DNA from: an uncultured Adlercreutzia sp.
GTDB lineage: Bacteria > Actinomycetota > Coriobacteriia > Coriobacteriales > Eggerthellaceae
DNA length: 16,053 bases
Direction: 5' to 3'
Assembly: GCF_958431955.1 (NCBI RefSeq)
Contig: NZ_CAUASN010000048.1
Location: 1 to 16,053, forward strand
Below the pieces are notes generated by a model. That model ran no database searches, was not told the origin of the DNA, and saw only the letters and a program-made list of their open reading frames with translations. A program made the position numbers and the translations under genes. Positions 1-7,210 of the stretch are shown piece after piece. Each line of letters starts with the position of its first letter. Positions within the stretch are counted from its first letter, which is position 1.

Positions 1-1027
1 TGATGGGGTTGCGGTAGCGGAACTCGCTGGCCACCTCCACCTCGCAGGGGATGCGTGCCCAGGCCTCGATGAGGTTCTTGGCGATGAGGCCGGCATGATA
101 GGAGGTGCCGCAGGCGATGACGTAGACGCGGTCGATGAGGTTCAGCTCCTCGGCGGTCATGTCGAGCTCGTCGATGGAGAGCGCGCCGCCCGACAGGCGC
201 CCCGCGAGCGTGTCGCGGATGACGCGGGGCTGCTCGTGGATCTCCTTCAGCATGAAGTCGGGGTAGCCGCCCTTCTCGGCCACGTCGATGTCCCAGTCCA
301 CGTGGGTCACCTCGGGCTCGATGGAGGCACCGTCCGTATCGAAGTACTCGATGGCATCGGCCGTAAGGCGCGCCATCTGGTTGTCGGCGAGCACCACCAC
401 GTCGCGGGTGGCGTCGATCATGGCGATGATGTCGCTGGCCACGTAGCTGCCGCTCTCCCCGCGGCCCACCACGATGGGCGAGTCCTTGCGGCAGGCGATG
501 ATGGTGCCGGGCTCGCCGTCGGCCATGACGGCCAGGCCGTAGGCGCCCACCAGGCGCGAGACGGCCTCGGCCACGGCGGCGCGCAGATCGCCCTCGCCGG
601 TCTCACGCATGCGGTGGTAGGACTCCTCCACCAAGTGCGCCACCACCTCGGTGTCGGTGTCGGAGGAGAACACGTGCCCGCGGCCCACCAGCTCCTCGCG
701 CAGCTCGGCGAAGTTCTCGATGATGCCGTTATGCACCACGGCGATGTCCCCCGCGCAGGAGGTGTGCGGGTGCGCGTTGGCCTCGCTCGGCTTGCCGTGG
801 GTGGCCCAGCGGGTATGCCCGATGCCGCAGGTGCCCGCGAAGTCGAAGTGCTCCAGGGTGTGGGCGAGTTCGCTCACCTTCCCCTTGCGGCACACCACCT
901 GGATGGCGTCGCCCTCCTGGATGGCCACGCCGGCCGAGTCGTAGCCGCGGTACTCCATGCGGGAGAGGCCCTCCACCAGAACAGGCTCGGCGGCCTGTGC
1001 CCCCGTGTACCCGACGATTCCGCACAT
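1..1027 (-). CDS. glmS: Glutamine-fructose-6-phosphate aminotransferase (isomerizing), partial
   Basis: Makes glucosamine-6-phosphate from fructose-6-phosphate and glutamine in the cytoplasm, the entry to UDP-GlcNAc and peptidoglycan. The protein begins MCGIVGYTG, so removal of Met1 would expose the Cys2 nucleophile of a class II glutamine amidotransferase. EYRGYDSAGVA, GHTRWATHG and VVHNGIIENF follow, all typical of the N-terminal glutaminase domain (about residues 1-220). The isomerase (SIS) half begins afterwards. The CDS leaves the window inside the first SIS domain, just after the SEFRYRNP motif, so 342 residues are present and the C-terminal part is missing. The ATG is set by a strong AAGGAG seven bases upstream. 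acpS lies 304 bases upstream on the same strand, and a terminator-like hairpin sits in front of the ribosome binding site. I do not see a glmS ribozyme. Confidence 0.97.
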   Translation of the reverse strand, partial: MCGIVGYTGAQAAEPVLVEGLSRMEYRGYDSAGVAIQEGDAIQVVCRKGKVSELAHTLEHFDFAGTCGIGHTRWATHGKPSEANAHPHTSCAGDIAVVHNGIIENFAELREELVGRGHVFSSDTDTEVVAHLVEESYHRMRETGEGDLRAAVAEAVSRLVGAYGLAVMADGEPGTIIACRKDSPIVVGRGESGSYVASDIIAMIDATRDVVVLADNQMARLTADAIEYFDTDGASIEPEVTHVDWDIDVAEKGGYPDFMLKEIHEQPRVIRDTLAGRLSGGALSIDELDMTAEELNLIDRVYVIACGTSYHAGLIAKNLIEAWARIPCEVEVASEFRYRNPI

Positions 1028-1043
1028 AGTTCTGCTCCTTAGC

Positions 1044-1070
1044 AAAAAGGGGCGACCGCACAGGCCGCCC
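1044..1070 (-). terminator. Terminator-like hairpin in the glmS leader
   Basis: On the minus strand GGGCGGCC (1070-1063) pairs with GGTCGCCC (1057-1050) around a 5-base loop, with one G-U pair. A C and five T residues follow (1048-1044). This has the form of an intrinsic terminator, and it ends only a few bases before the AAGGAG of glmS. No promoter fits between it and the gene, so glmS transcripts must cross it. Either it is leaky or it is a regulated attenuator. Confidence 0.7.
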
Positions 1071-1130
1071 TCGGTTCTCTCAAGCGATGGGGCTATTGTA
1101 GCGTCCGACGCGGCGGCCCGTCGCCCCTTT
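1046..1130. repeat. Inverted repeat overlapping the glmS attenuator-like hairpin
   Basis: AAAGGGGCGAC (1046-1056) plus GGCCGCC (1063-1069) are matched exactly by GGCGGCC (1112-1118) plus GTCGCCCCTTT (1120-1130) in inverted orientation. The unpaired inserts are six bases and one base. A transcript starting upstream of 1130 could therefore fold this long hairpin instead of the local 1050-1070 one. The loop contains the candidate -10 hexamer at 1095-1100. Confidence 0.75.
1095..1100 (-). promoter_or_regulatory. Candidate -10 element for glmS
   Basis: TACAAT on the minus strand, 67 bases upstream of the glmS ATG. No good -35 is visible 16-18 bases upstream. Transcription from here would start near 1088 and give a leader of about 60 bases that includes the terminator-like hairpin. 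Confidence 0.4.
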
Positions 1131-1170
1131 CACGAAACGCCCGCAGGTAATCGCCCGATGCCCGCGGCCA

Positions 1171-1331
1171 TTTTTGGCTTGGAATGAACGATTTGGGAAC
1201 CGAGAGGGGCCCCGCGGGACGTACAGGGAAGTTGCCGAAGCGCTGCGAGCGGAGTTATGCCTGGTGGCGTCTTCAGGAAAGCACGGCGGGAACCCGCTCG
1301 AGTTCCCAAACCGTGCTTTTCAAGCCAAAAA
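1171..1331. repeat. 161-bp element with 30-bp imperfect terminal inverted repeats
   Basis: Bases 1171-1200 and the reverse complement of 1302-1331 agree at 26 of 30 positions. Both ends begin TTTTTGGCTTG and finish TTTGGGAAC. A third segment inside the element (AAAGCACGG at 1278-1286 and GGGAAC at 1288-1293) also pairs with the right arm (GTTCCC at 1302-1307 and CCGTGCTTT at 1311-1319), giving a compact hairpin at 1278-1319. The right end abuts the acpS stop codon (TAG, 1334-1332). No open reading frame or clear target-site duplication is seen. It could be a MITE-like remnant or a structured 3' UTR. Confidence 0.7.
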
Positions 1332-1880
1332 CTAGGCAGAGGGCCCGGCGGGCAGCTCGTCGAGCATGGTGCGCGCCTCCTTGAACTGGCGGGTGAGCTC
1401 CTCCATGGGATCGCGCCGACGCTCTTGGGCGGCCACCGACTCGTCGGTGATCGCCATGGCGCAGGCCACCGCATCGGTGTGCGTGTAGGACAGCGAAATG
1501 GGAATCTCGCGCACGCCCTGCTCGCGCGCCACCTCCCGGGCACGGCCCGTGAGCACCACATAGGGGCGCCCCTTGGCCGTGCGGCGTACCTCCACGTCGA
1601 GCCAGCCGATGCCCTCGGAAAAACCCGTGCCGAGCGCCTTCAGCACCGCCTCCTTGGCGGCGAAGCGCGTGGCGTAGTGCACCTCGGGGTGCGCATGGGA
1701 GTCGCAGTAGGCGCGCTCGGCAGCCGAGTACACCTTCTCGGCGAAGGAGGGCGAGCGACGCAGGATCTTCTCCATGCGCCCGATCTCCACGATGTCCACG
1801 CCGAGGCCCACCGTCTCGTCGGGCACGGCCATGGACAGGGCACCGTCCACAATGGCCTGGGATTTCTTGGAACGGGCCAT
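1332..1880 (-). CDS. acpS: Holo-[acyl-carrier-protein] synthase
   Basis: Transfers the 4'-phosphopantetheine arm of CoA to a serine of acyl carrier protein, with Mg2+, so that fatty-acid synthesis can run. The family signature is clear: GVDIVEIGRM (the Mg2+-binding Asp), then RFAAKEAVLKALGTG with the conserved Glu, then SLSYTHTDAVACA. At 182 residues it is longer than the usual 120-130. About 26 residues precede the core, and a charged tail (about 35-40 residues, containing ERRRDPMEELTRQFKEA) follows it. The chosen ATG lies four bases after the pheT stop, with no strong ribosome binding site, which suggests translational coupling. An internal ATG at 1832 (MAVPDETVGLGVD) would give a more ordinary N-terminus. 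It is likely the third gene of the pheST operon. Confidence 0.93.
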   Translation of the reverse strand: MARSKKSQAIVDGALSMAVPDETVGLGVDIVEIGRMEKILRRSPSFAEKVYSAAERAYCDSHAHPEVHYATRFAAKEAVLKALGTGFSEGIGWLDVEVRRTAKGRPYVVLTGRAREVAREQGVREIPISLSYTHTDAVACAMAITDESVAAQERRRDPMEELTRQFKEARTMLDELPAGPSA

Positions 1881-1884
1881 GGCG

Positions 1885-4335
1885 TTACGCCCGCACTTCC
1901 GCGCCGGTGGCCTTCTGCACCTTGTCCACGAGCTTGGCGTGGGCCCGCTCCACTTCCTCGCTCGTGAGCGTGCGGTCGGCAGCGCGGTAGGTGAGGCTGT
2001 AGGCCATGGACTTCTTGCCCGCGCCCACGCGCTCCTCGTCGCGGTACACGTCGAACAGCGCCACCGACTCCAGAAGCTTGCCGCCGGCCGACGTCATCAC
2101 CTGCACGAGCTTCTCGTGGGGCACGTCCTCCGCCACGACGAAGGCCTGATCCACGGCCACAGCGGGGAAGGTGGGCACGTCCACGTAGTCGCGGGCGGGG
2201 CGGGAGGCGCGCATGAGCGCCGTCATGTCCAGCTCGAAGGCCACCACGGGAGCAGCTGCGTCGAAGGCGTCGCACACGAGCGGGTGCACCTCGCCCACCC
2301 AGCCGATCACGGCGCCGTTGCTCAGCATCTCGGCGGCGCGGCCCGGCTGCAGCTGGGGCGCCTCGTCGGCGGAAAGGGCCCGGAAGCGCACCTTGGGCAA
2401 CGCCAACTCGCGGGCGATGCTCTCCAGCACGCCCTTGCCGTCGAAGAAGTCGAAGGGCACCGCCGGCGCGTTCCAGGCCGTATCGGCCATGGCGCCCGCG
2501 AGCACGCCGACGAGCTTCTTCTTCTCCTTGGCGCGCTTCTTGCCCTCATGGGCAGTGAACACCGTGCCGATCTCGTAGAGCTGGATGTTCTTCACGCCGC
2601 GGGCCTGGTTGTAGGCCACCGAGCGCAGAAGCCCGGGCAGAATGGACTGGCGCATGACGGACATGTCGGTGTTGAGCGGGTTCAGAAGCTCCACCGCGAG
2701 CCCCAGCCCATCGGCGGGCAGGCGCAGGCGCTCCACATCGCCCGGCTCGGCGAAGGAGTAGGTCATAGTCTCGTTCAGGCCCGCAGCGCGCAGCACGTCG
2801 TTCACGCGGCGCGCCACCTGCTGCTCGGGCGTGCGCACGCCCACGCGCTCGCGGCCGCCGGGCAGCGTCGGCGGGATGCGGTCCATGCCCCACAGGCGCA
2901 GGACCTCCTCGTACAGATCGATCTCGCGCTCCAGGTCGGGCCGGAAGGTGGGGGCGAGCACCGAGAGCACGTCGGCATCGTCGGTGGCCTCCACGGCGCA
3001 GCCGAGGCGCACGAGGATGTCCTCGATGAAGTCGGCCGGGATATCGGCGCCCATCATGGCCTTGAAGCGCGGGATGCGGAAGGCAAGCGGGCGCGGGGCG
3101 GCCTCGCGCCCGTAGACGTCCACCACGCCGGGGCGCACGGTGCCCCCGGACACCTCGGCGAGCAGGGCCGCGGCCGCTTGGGACACGAGCTCGCACAGAT
3201 TCTCGTCCACCCCGCGCTCGTAGCGCATGGAGGCCTCGGAGATGAGCCCGAGGTTGCGGCTCGTGCGGGAGGTGCGCCCGTTGCAGAAGTCAGCCGACTC
3301 CAGAAGCACGGTAGTGGTGGCCTCGGTCACCTCGGTGTCGAGGCCGCCCATCACGCCGGCGAGCGCCACGGCGCGCTTCGGCGTGGCGATGACGGTCATG
3401 TCCTCGGTGAGCGTGCGCTTCTCGCCGTCGAGGGTAACAAGCTCCTCCCCCTCCTCGGCGGCGCGCACCACTACCTGCACATGCCCTTCGGCGTCGGCCA
3501 GGGTATCCAAGTCGAAGGCGTGCAGGGGCTGGCCGTACAGGTATAGGATGTAGTTGGTCACATCCACCACGTTGTTGATGGGGCGGCCGCCGGCCGCGCT
3601 CACGCGCTCGGCGAGCCAGTCAGGCGAGGGGCCAACCTTCACGTTGTCGATGACGCGGGCGGTGTAGCGGGGGCAGCGGTCGGTCTCGGCCACCGTGACG
3701 GCGACGGTTTCGGCCACATCGGCGCCAGCGGTGACGGCTGCCAGCTTGGCCACGTCGGCGACGAGCGGGTAGGTCACCGGCTGCTGGTACATGGCGCCCA
3801 CCTCGCGGGCCATGCCTACCACCGACAGGCAGTCGGGGCGGTTCGGGGTGATCTCCAGATCGAGCACGGTATCGCCCGAGCCGATCACCTCGGCCATGGG
3901 CGTGCCCACGGGCGTCCCCTCGGGCAGGATCCAGATGCCCGAGTGGTCCGACCCCAGCCCCAGCTCGCGCTGGGAGCAGCACATACCGCAGCTGACCACG
4001 CCGCGCAGCTTCGACTTCTTGATCTTGAAATCGCCGGGCAGCACCGCGCCCACCGTCGCCACGGGCACGAGGATGTCGGCGGCGATGTTCGGCGCGCCGC
4101 AGACGATCTGCACCGGCTCGCCCGCGCCCGTATCCACCGTCACCACGTGCATGTGGTCGGAATCGGGATGGGGCTCGCAGGTGAGCACGCGCCCCACGAC
4201 GACGCCCTCGAAGGCCTCGCCGGTCTTCTCCACGCCTTCCACACCCGTGCCCGTCAGATCGAGCCGATCGCAGAACGCCTTCAAATCAGAGGGAACGTCC
4301 GTATATTCCGAAAGCCACTTCAAAGATACCTTCAT
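1885..4335 (-). CDS. pheT: Phenylalanyl-tRNA synthetase beta subunit
   Basis: Beta chain of the (alpha-beta)2 enzyme that charges tRNA-Phe. It binds tRNA and carries the editing site that hydrolyses mischarged Tyr-tRNA. From MKVSLKWLSEYTD it has 816 residues, a normal family length. In order come an EMAP-II-like tRNA-binding domain (about 40-150; VVVGRVLTCEPHPDSDHMHV), the B3/B4 editing domain (about 210-385), the B5 domain (about 405-475), the catalytic-like core, and a C-terminal ferredoxin-fold anticodon-binding domain (about 720-816; DVPTFPAVAVDQAFVV). The ATG at 4335 matches the family N-terminus. A TTG 24 bases upstream is also in frame but is less convincing. pheS lies 241 bases upstream with a structured spacer between them, and acpS follows after four bases. 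Confidence 0.97.
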   Translation of the reverse strand: MKVSLKWLSEYTDVPSDLKAFCDRLDLTGTGVEGVEKTGEAFEGVVVGRVLTCEPHPDSDHMHVVTVDTGAGEPVQIVCGAPNIAADILVPVATVGAVLPGDFKIKKSKLRGVVSCGMCCSQRELGLGSDHSGIWILPEGTPVGTPMAEVIGSGDTVLDLEITPNRPDCLSVVGMAREVGAMYQQPVTYPLVADVAKLAAVTAGADVAETVAVTVAETDRCPRYTARVIDNVKVGPSPDWLAERVSAAGGRPINNVVDVTNYILYLYGQPLHAFDLDTLADAEGHVQVVVRAAEEGEELVTLDGEKRTLTEDMTVIATPKRAVALAGVMGGLDTEVTEATTTVLLESADFCNGRTSRTSRNLGLISEASMRYERGVDENLCELVSQAAAALLAEVSGGTVRPGVVDVYGREAAPRPLAFRIPRFKAMMGADIPADFIEDILVRLGCAVEATDDADVLSVLAPTFRPDLEREIDLYEEVLRLWGMDRIPPTLPGGRERVGVRTPEQQVARRVNDVLRAAGLNETMTYSFAEPGDVERLRLPADGLGLAVELLNPLNTDMSVMRQSILPGLLRSVAYNQARGVKNIQLYEIGTVFTAHEGKKRAKEKKKLVGVLAGAMADTAWNAPAVPFDFFDGKGVLESIARELALPKVRFRALSADEAPQLQPGRAAEMLSNGAVIGWVGEVHPLVCDAFDAAAPVVAFELDMTALMRASRPARDYVDVPTFPAVAVDQAFVVAEDVPHEKLVQVMTSAGGKLLESVALFDVYRDEERVGAGKKSMAYSLTYRAADRTLTSEEVERAHAKLVDKVQKATGAEVRA

Positions 4336-4385
4336 GATGTTTTCTTTCTCTTGAACCAAAGCCTCAACTTGAATTCAACAACGTC

Positions 4386-4583
4386 AACGCCCAGAGGGAT
4401 TTTAGGTGGTGCTCACCAGGCGAGTTCGCAGCAGCGCCATCGTTCGCAGGCGACACTGGGCGTTCCGACCGAGCGAGTTCCGCAGCGAACGGAAATGCCC
4501 TGTGGGCATTTCCGCCGAGCGAGGACTGCCTGAGCGAATCGGAACGCCCAGTGTCGCCGCTCCGGCAGAGCCACAGCTAAAAT
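4386..4583. repeat. Structured pheS-pheT spacer with perfect 20-bp inverted repeat
   Basis: Bases 4449-4468 (GGCGACACTGGGCGTTCCGA) and 4539-4558 are a perfect 20-bp inverted repeat. Between them GGAAATGCCC (4491-4500) and GGGCATTTCC (4504-4513) form a perfect 10-bp hairpin with a 3-base loop. AACGCCCAG at 4386-4394 repeats 4543-4551, so two segments can compete for CTGGGCGTT at 4456-4464. ATTTTAG (4399-4405) is inverted at 4577-4583 over the pheS stop codon, which may be chance. GCGAGTTC-GCAGC at 4420-4432 recurs with one inserted C at 4473-4486. No terminator-like T-run follows on the minus strand, and no gene is seen here. Confidence 0.75.
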
Positions 4584-5638
4584 TGCCTCAAGAATCTCAT
4601 GTCGCCCTCAAGCAGCATGCGCAAATCGGGCACGTCGTACTTCAGGCAGGCAATGCGCTCCACCCCCATGCCGAAGGCGAAGCCGGAGTACTCCTCCGGG
4701 TCGATGCCGCTCATGGAGAGCACGTTCGGATCCACCATGCCGCAGCCGAGGATCTCGATCCAGCCCGTGCCCTTGCACATGCGGCAGCCCTCGCCGTGGC
4801 AGATGCCGCAGCTCACGTCGGCCTCGGCCGAAGGCTCCGTGAACGGGAAGTAGTGGGCGCGGAAGCGCGTCTTTCGCTCGGATCCGAAGATCTGCTTGCA
4901 CATGTAGTCGAGCGTGCCCTTCAAATCGCCGAAGGTGATGCCCTTATCCACGACCAAGCCCTCGATCTGGTGGAACTGCGGAAGGTGCGACGGGTCGGCC
5001 ACGTCGCGGCGATACACCTTGCCCGGCGCGATCATATAGATGGGCAGGTCCCAGTCCTCCATCACGTGCACCTGCACGCCGGAGGTCTGGGTGCGCAGAA
5101 GCACGTCGGACTCGCCGCGCACCCGCGAGGCGTCGCCCGAGAGGTCGCGCACGTAGAAGGTGTCCTGCATGGAACGGCTCGGGTGGTCAGCCGGAGCGTT
5201 CAGGGCCGTGAAGTTGTAGTAGTCGGTCTCGATCTCGGCGCCTTCCACCACCTTGTAGCCGAGGCCCAAAAAGATATCGGACACCTCGTCGATGATGCCG
5301 TTGATGAGGTGGCGCGTGCCCATCTGCTGCACGCGGCCGGGCAGCGTGACGTCCACGGCGGCCGCGTCGATGGAGGCGGCCAGCTCCGCCGCGTCGATGG
5401 ACGCCTTGGCGGCCGCGAGCGCCTCCTCGATCTCGCCGCGGGCCGCGTTCACGGCCTTGCCCACGGCGGCGCGCTCCTCGGGGGGGACCGATCCCATGGA
5501 GCGCAAATAGCCGGTCAGGGTGCCGGACTTGCCCAGCACCGCCACGCGCACGGCCTCCAGCGCCGTCGAGTCGCAGGCCGCCTCGATCTCGGCCAAGGTG
5601 CGCTCGCGCAGGACGGCCAGTTCCTCTGCAATTGCCAT
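4577..5638 (-). CDS. pheS: Phenylalanyl-tRNA synthetase alpha subunit
   Basis: Catalytic subunit of phenylalanyl-tRNA synthetase, a class II aminoacyl-tRNA synthetase. It forms Phe-AMP and transfers Phe to tRNA-Phe. It has 353 residues, a normal length. An N-terminal coiled-coil arm (about 1-90) leads into the catalytic domain: motif 1 (QQMGTRHLINGIIDEV), motif 2 (TQTSGVQVHVM and APGKVYRRD), a Cys-rich insert (SCGICHGEGCRMCKGTGW), and motif 3 (GFAFGMGVERIACLKY). The start at MAIAEELAVLRERTL fits the family. The reading frame stays open upstream as far as 5746, but that part is the T-box terminator and not protein. AAAGG upstream is a modest ribosome binding site. The T-box upstream implies induction by uncharged tRNA-Phe. 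Confidence 0.97.
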   Translation of the reverse strand: MAIAEELAVLRERTLAEIEAACDSTALEAVRVAVLGKSGTLTGYLRSMGSVPPEERAAVGKAVNAARGEIEEALAAAKASIDAAELAASIDAAAVDVTLPGRVQQMGTRHLINGIIDEVSDIFLGLGYKVVEGAEIETDYYNFTALNAPADHPSRSMQDTFYVRDLSGDASRVRGESDVLLRTQTSGVQVHVMEDWDLPIYMIAPGKVYRRDVADPSHLPQFHQIEGLVVDKGITFGDLKGTLDYMCKQIFGSERKTRFRAHYFPFTEPSAEADVSCGICHGEGCRMCKGTGWIEILGCGMVDPNVLSMSGIDPEEYSGFAFGMGVERIACLKYDVPDLRMLLEGDMRFLRQF

Positions 5639-5663
5639 AGCTGCTTCGCCTTTCGCTCTCGCT

Positions 5664-5987
5664 TCCAACAAAAAGAGCCCTCTCCCGCCTCGGCCGGGCG
5701 CCATGCCCGGAAACCCAAGGACGAGAGAGGGCTCTCGCGGTACCACCTCGGTTGGCGACGGACCGCCGCGCCCATGGCGCAGTCGTCAAGCCGCCCGCTC
5801 GTTGCGCTCGATCACGGGAGCGAACCGTCGCCCCCTACTGGCCGTCTCGCGGGAGTGCCGCGTCCGGGTTCAGGAGCGCTGCTCGGAAGGGAACGGACTC
5901 GCCTCGCCGGCCGGGCCCTTTCAGCCGAGGGGCCCTCTCTGGAGACCGCGAACGCGCGAGCCTTATCTTCGTCGTCGCATGTAGCTG
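5664..5987 (-). ncRNA. T-box riboswitch leader of pheST (tRNA-Phe sensing)
   Basis: The T-box core GAGGTGGTACCGCGAGAGC lies at 5749-5731 and pairs with the acceptor end of uncharged tRNA in this family. Upstream is a Stem I-like region containing CCAGAGAG and GGCTGAAAGGGCCC. CCGTTCCCTTCCGAG holds the likely specifier TTC (5893-5891), which matches Phe; a second TTC (5888-5886) lies close by, so the exact codon is inferred. Downstream is an intrinsic terminator, so control is probably by transcription antitermination. The start near 5987 follows from a TATACT -10 at 5996-5991. Confidence 0.93.
5670..5735 (-). terminator. T-box regulated terminator of pheST
   Basis: On the minus strand AGAGCCCTCTC (5735-5725) pairs perfectly with GAGAGGGCTCT (5684-5674), with an internal CCGGGC/GCCCGG hairpin, and a T-run follows. 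The 5' arm overlaps the last bases of the T-box motif, as expected for mutually exclusive terminator and antiterminator forms. Confidence 0.92.
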
Positions 5988-5990
5988 TGA

Positions 5991-5996
5991 AGTATA
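5991..5996 (-). promoter_or_regulatory. Candidate -10 element for the pheST T-box leader
   Basis: TATACT on the minus strand, placed so that transcription would begin at the 5' end of the T-box structure. No convincing -35 is seen 17 bases upstream. The wall-protein gene ends 51 bases further upstream on the same strand. Confidence 0.55.
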
Positions 5997-6046
5997 GCGC
6001 ACTTTGCCGGGCCGTGCGGGGAGATTTCCCGCTGCGCGGCGCGCGC

Positions 6047-7210
6047 CTACAGGAAGCGGTACTGCACGGTGCGCAGGCCCCAGTCGCGGCAGCTGGAGAA
6101 CCCGAAGGCCTTCCACACGCCGGGCTGCAGATCGAGCACGCGGCTGCCGCCGCCCATGGAACCGCAGTCGTTCACCGTGGCGTATACCGTCATGCCGCCG
6201 TAGCGGATCTCCACCGTGCGGCCGAAGTAGCTGCGGTAGTTCGGCATGGACTTGGGCACCGCCACGCCCATGGAGTTGTCATCGCAGATGGCGCCGGTGG
6301 AGGTGGTGCCCGGGTTGGGCGTGGTGGGATCGGTGCTGCCGCCGTAGGCGGAGGCGGTGCCGGTGCGCCAGCCCTCTTCCGACGACGATCCGGAATCTGA
6401 GGAATCCGAGCCGCTGTCGGATCCGCCCGACGAGTCGCCCGGATCGGGCGCCACCGGCTCGTCATCGGGAACCACCGGCTCGCGGCCGCCCGTGTTGGCA
6501 TCGGGGCTCTCCTCCACCTCGTTGGCAGCGGCGGCCTCGGCCTCCTCCTTCTGCTTGCGGAGGGCCTCGGCCTGGGCGGCCAGCTCGGCCAGGCGCGCGG
6601 CCTGATCCGCCTTCGCGTCGGACAAACGCTCAGTGGCGCCCTGCACCACAGCCTCGGCCTGGGCGCGCTTCTCCTCCTGGGCCGCGAGCGCCTGCTCCTG
6701 CTCGTTCTTCTGGGCGTTCAGCTCCTCGGACACCGCGTCGAAGGCCTGCTTGCGCTCCTTCTGCGCCGCGACCTCGTCGGCCTGGTAGGCCATGATCTGG
6801 TTGACGTACTCCATGTTGCGGAGAAGGTCGTCGAAGTTCTTGGAATCGAGCACGAGCCCGAGCAGCCCCATGGAGCTGCCGTCGCGGTACTCGCCCACGG
6901 CCACCTGCTCCAAGGCGGCGCGTCCCTCGAGCATGGCCTGCTGCGCCTCCATGGCCGCGGCGGCCGTCTCGTCTATCTGCTGCTGGAGCCGCTCCACCTC
7001 AGCGGTGAGCTGCTCGTACTCGCTGTTTATCTCAGCCATGCGCGACTCGGCGGCATCGAGCGTGGCCTGGGCGTCGTCAACGGCGGCCTGGGCGTCGTCG
7101 GCCGGATCCGCGAGGGCGGATACGGGCGCGAGCCCCGCCACGGAGAGGGCGAGCAGGATCGCCATGAAGCACGCGATCAGACGCCGTCCTTGTCGTTGCA
7201 GGTATACCAA
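6047..7210 (-). CDS. Secreted coiled-coil protein with C-terminal RlpA-like double-psi beta-barrel domain
   Basis: Probably an exported protein acting on or binding peptidoglycan. From the chosen TTG it has 387 residues. These are a signal peptide (basic QRQGRRL, a hydrophobic core about 11-30, likely cleavage after SALA at 31-34), a long Ala/Glu/Gln-rich coiled coil (about 38-240) resembling the N-terminal region of CwlO/PcsB wall proteins, an acidic Ser/Gly/Asp/Pro linker (about 240-295), and a C-terminal barrel. The barrel holds TASAYGG, TSTGAICDD, VEIRYGGMTVYATVNDCG and SRVLDLQPGVWKAFG, which resemble RlpA. TTG is chosen because GAAAGG lies just upstream and it opens the signal peptide. 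The next in-frame ATG (residue 16) would cut off the basic region. It may be a lytic transglycosylase or only a binding protein; catalytic residues cannot be confirmed by eye. Confidence 0.85.
   Translation of the reverse strand: MVYLQRQGRRLIACFMAILLALSVAGLAPVSALADPADDAQAAVDDAQATLDAAESRMAEINSEYEQLTAEVERLQQQIDETAAAAMEAQQAMLEGRAALEQVAVGEYRDGSSMGLLGLVLDSKNFDDLLRNMEYVNQIMAYQADEVAAQKERKQAFDAVSEELNAQKNEQEQALAAQEEKRAQAEAVVQGATERLSDAKADQAARLAELAAQAEALRKQKEEAEAAAANEVEESPDANTGGREPVVPDDEPVAPDPGDSSGGSDSGSDSSDSGSSSEEGWRTGTASAYGGSTDPTTPNPGTTSTGAICDDNSMGVAVPKSMPNYRSYFGRTVEIRYGGMTVYATVNDCGSMGGGSRVLDLQPGVWKAFGFSSCRDWGLRTVQYRFL

Noticed and set aside
1028..1170. glmS ribozyme upstream of glmS
   Set aside because: No catalytic core resembling the Firmicutes ribozyme is visible, only the terminator-like hairpin and inverted repeat.
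1774..3546. 590-codon plus-strand open frame opposite pheT
   Set aside because: Antisense frames stay open by chance in GC-rich genes. The His/Gly/Ala/Val-rich product looks like no protein family, and pheT is unambiguous.
5639..5746. N-terminal extension of pheS to 5746
   Set aside because: The stretch is the T-box terminator region, and the family N-terminus begins at 5638.
6004..6795. 263-codon Arg/Pro-rich plus-strand frame
   Set aside because: Antisense shadow of the RlpA-like gene's low-complexity linker and coiled coil.
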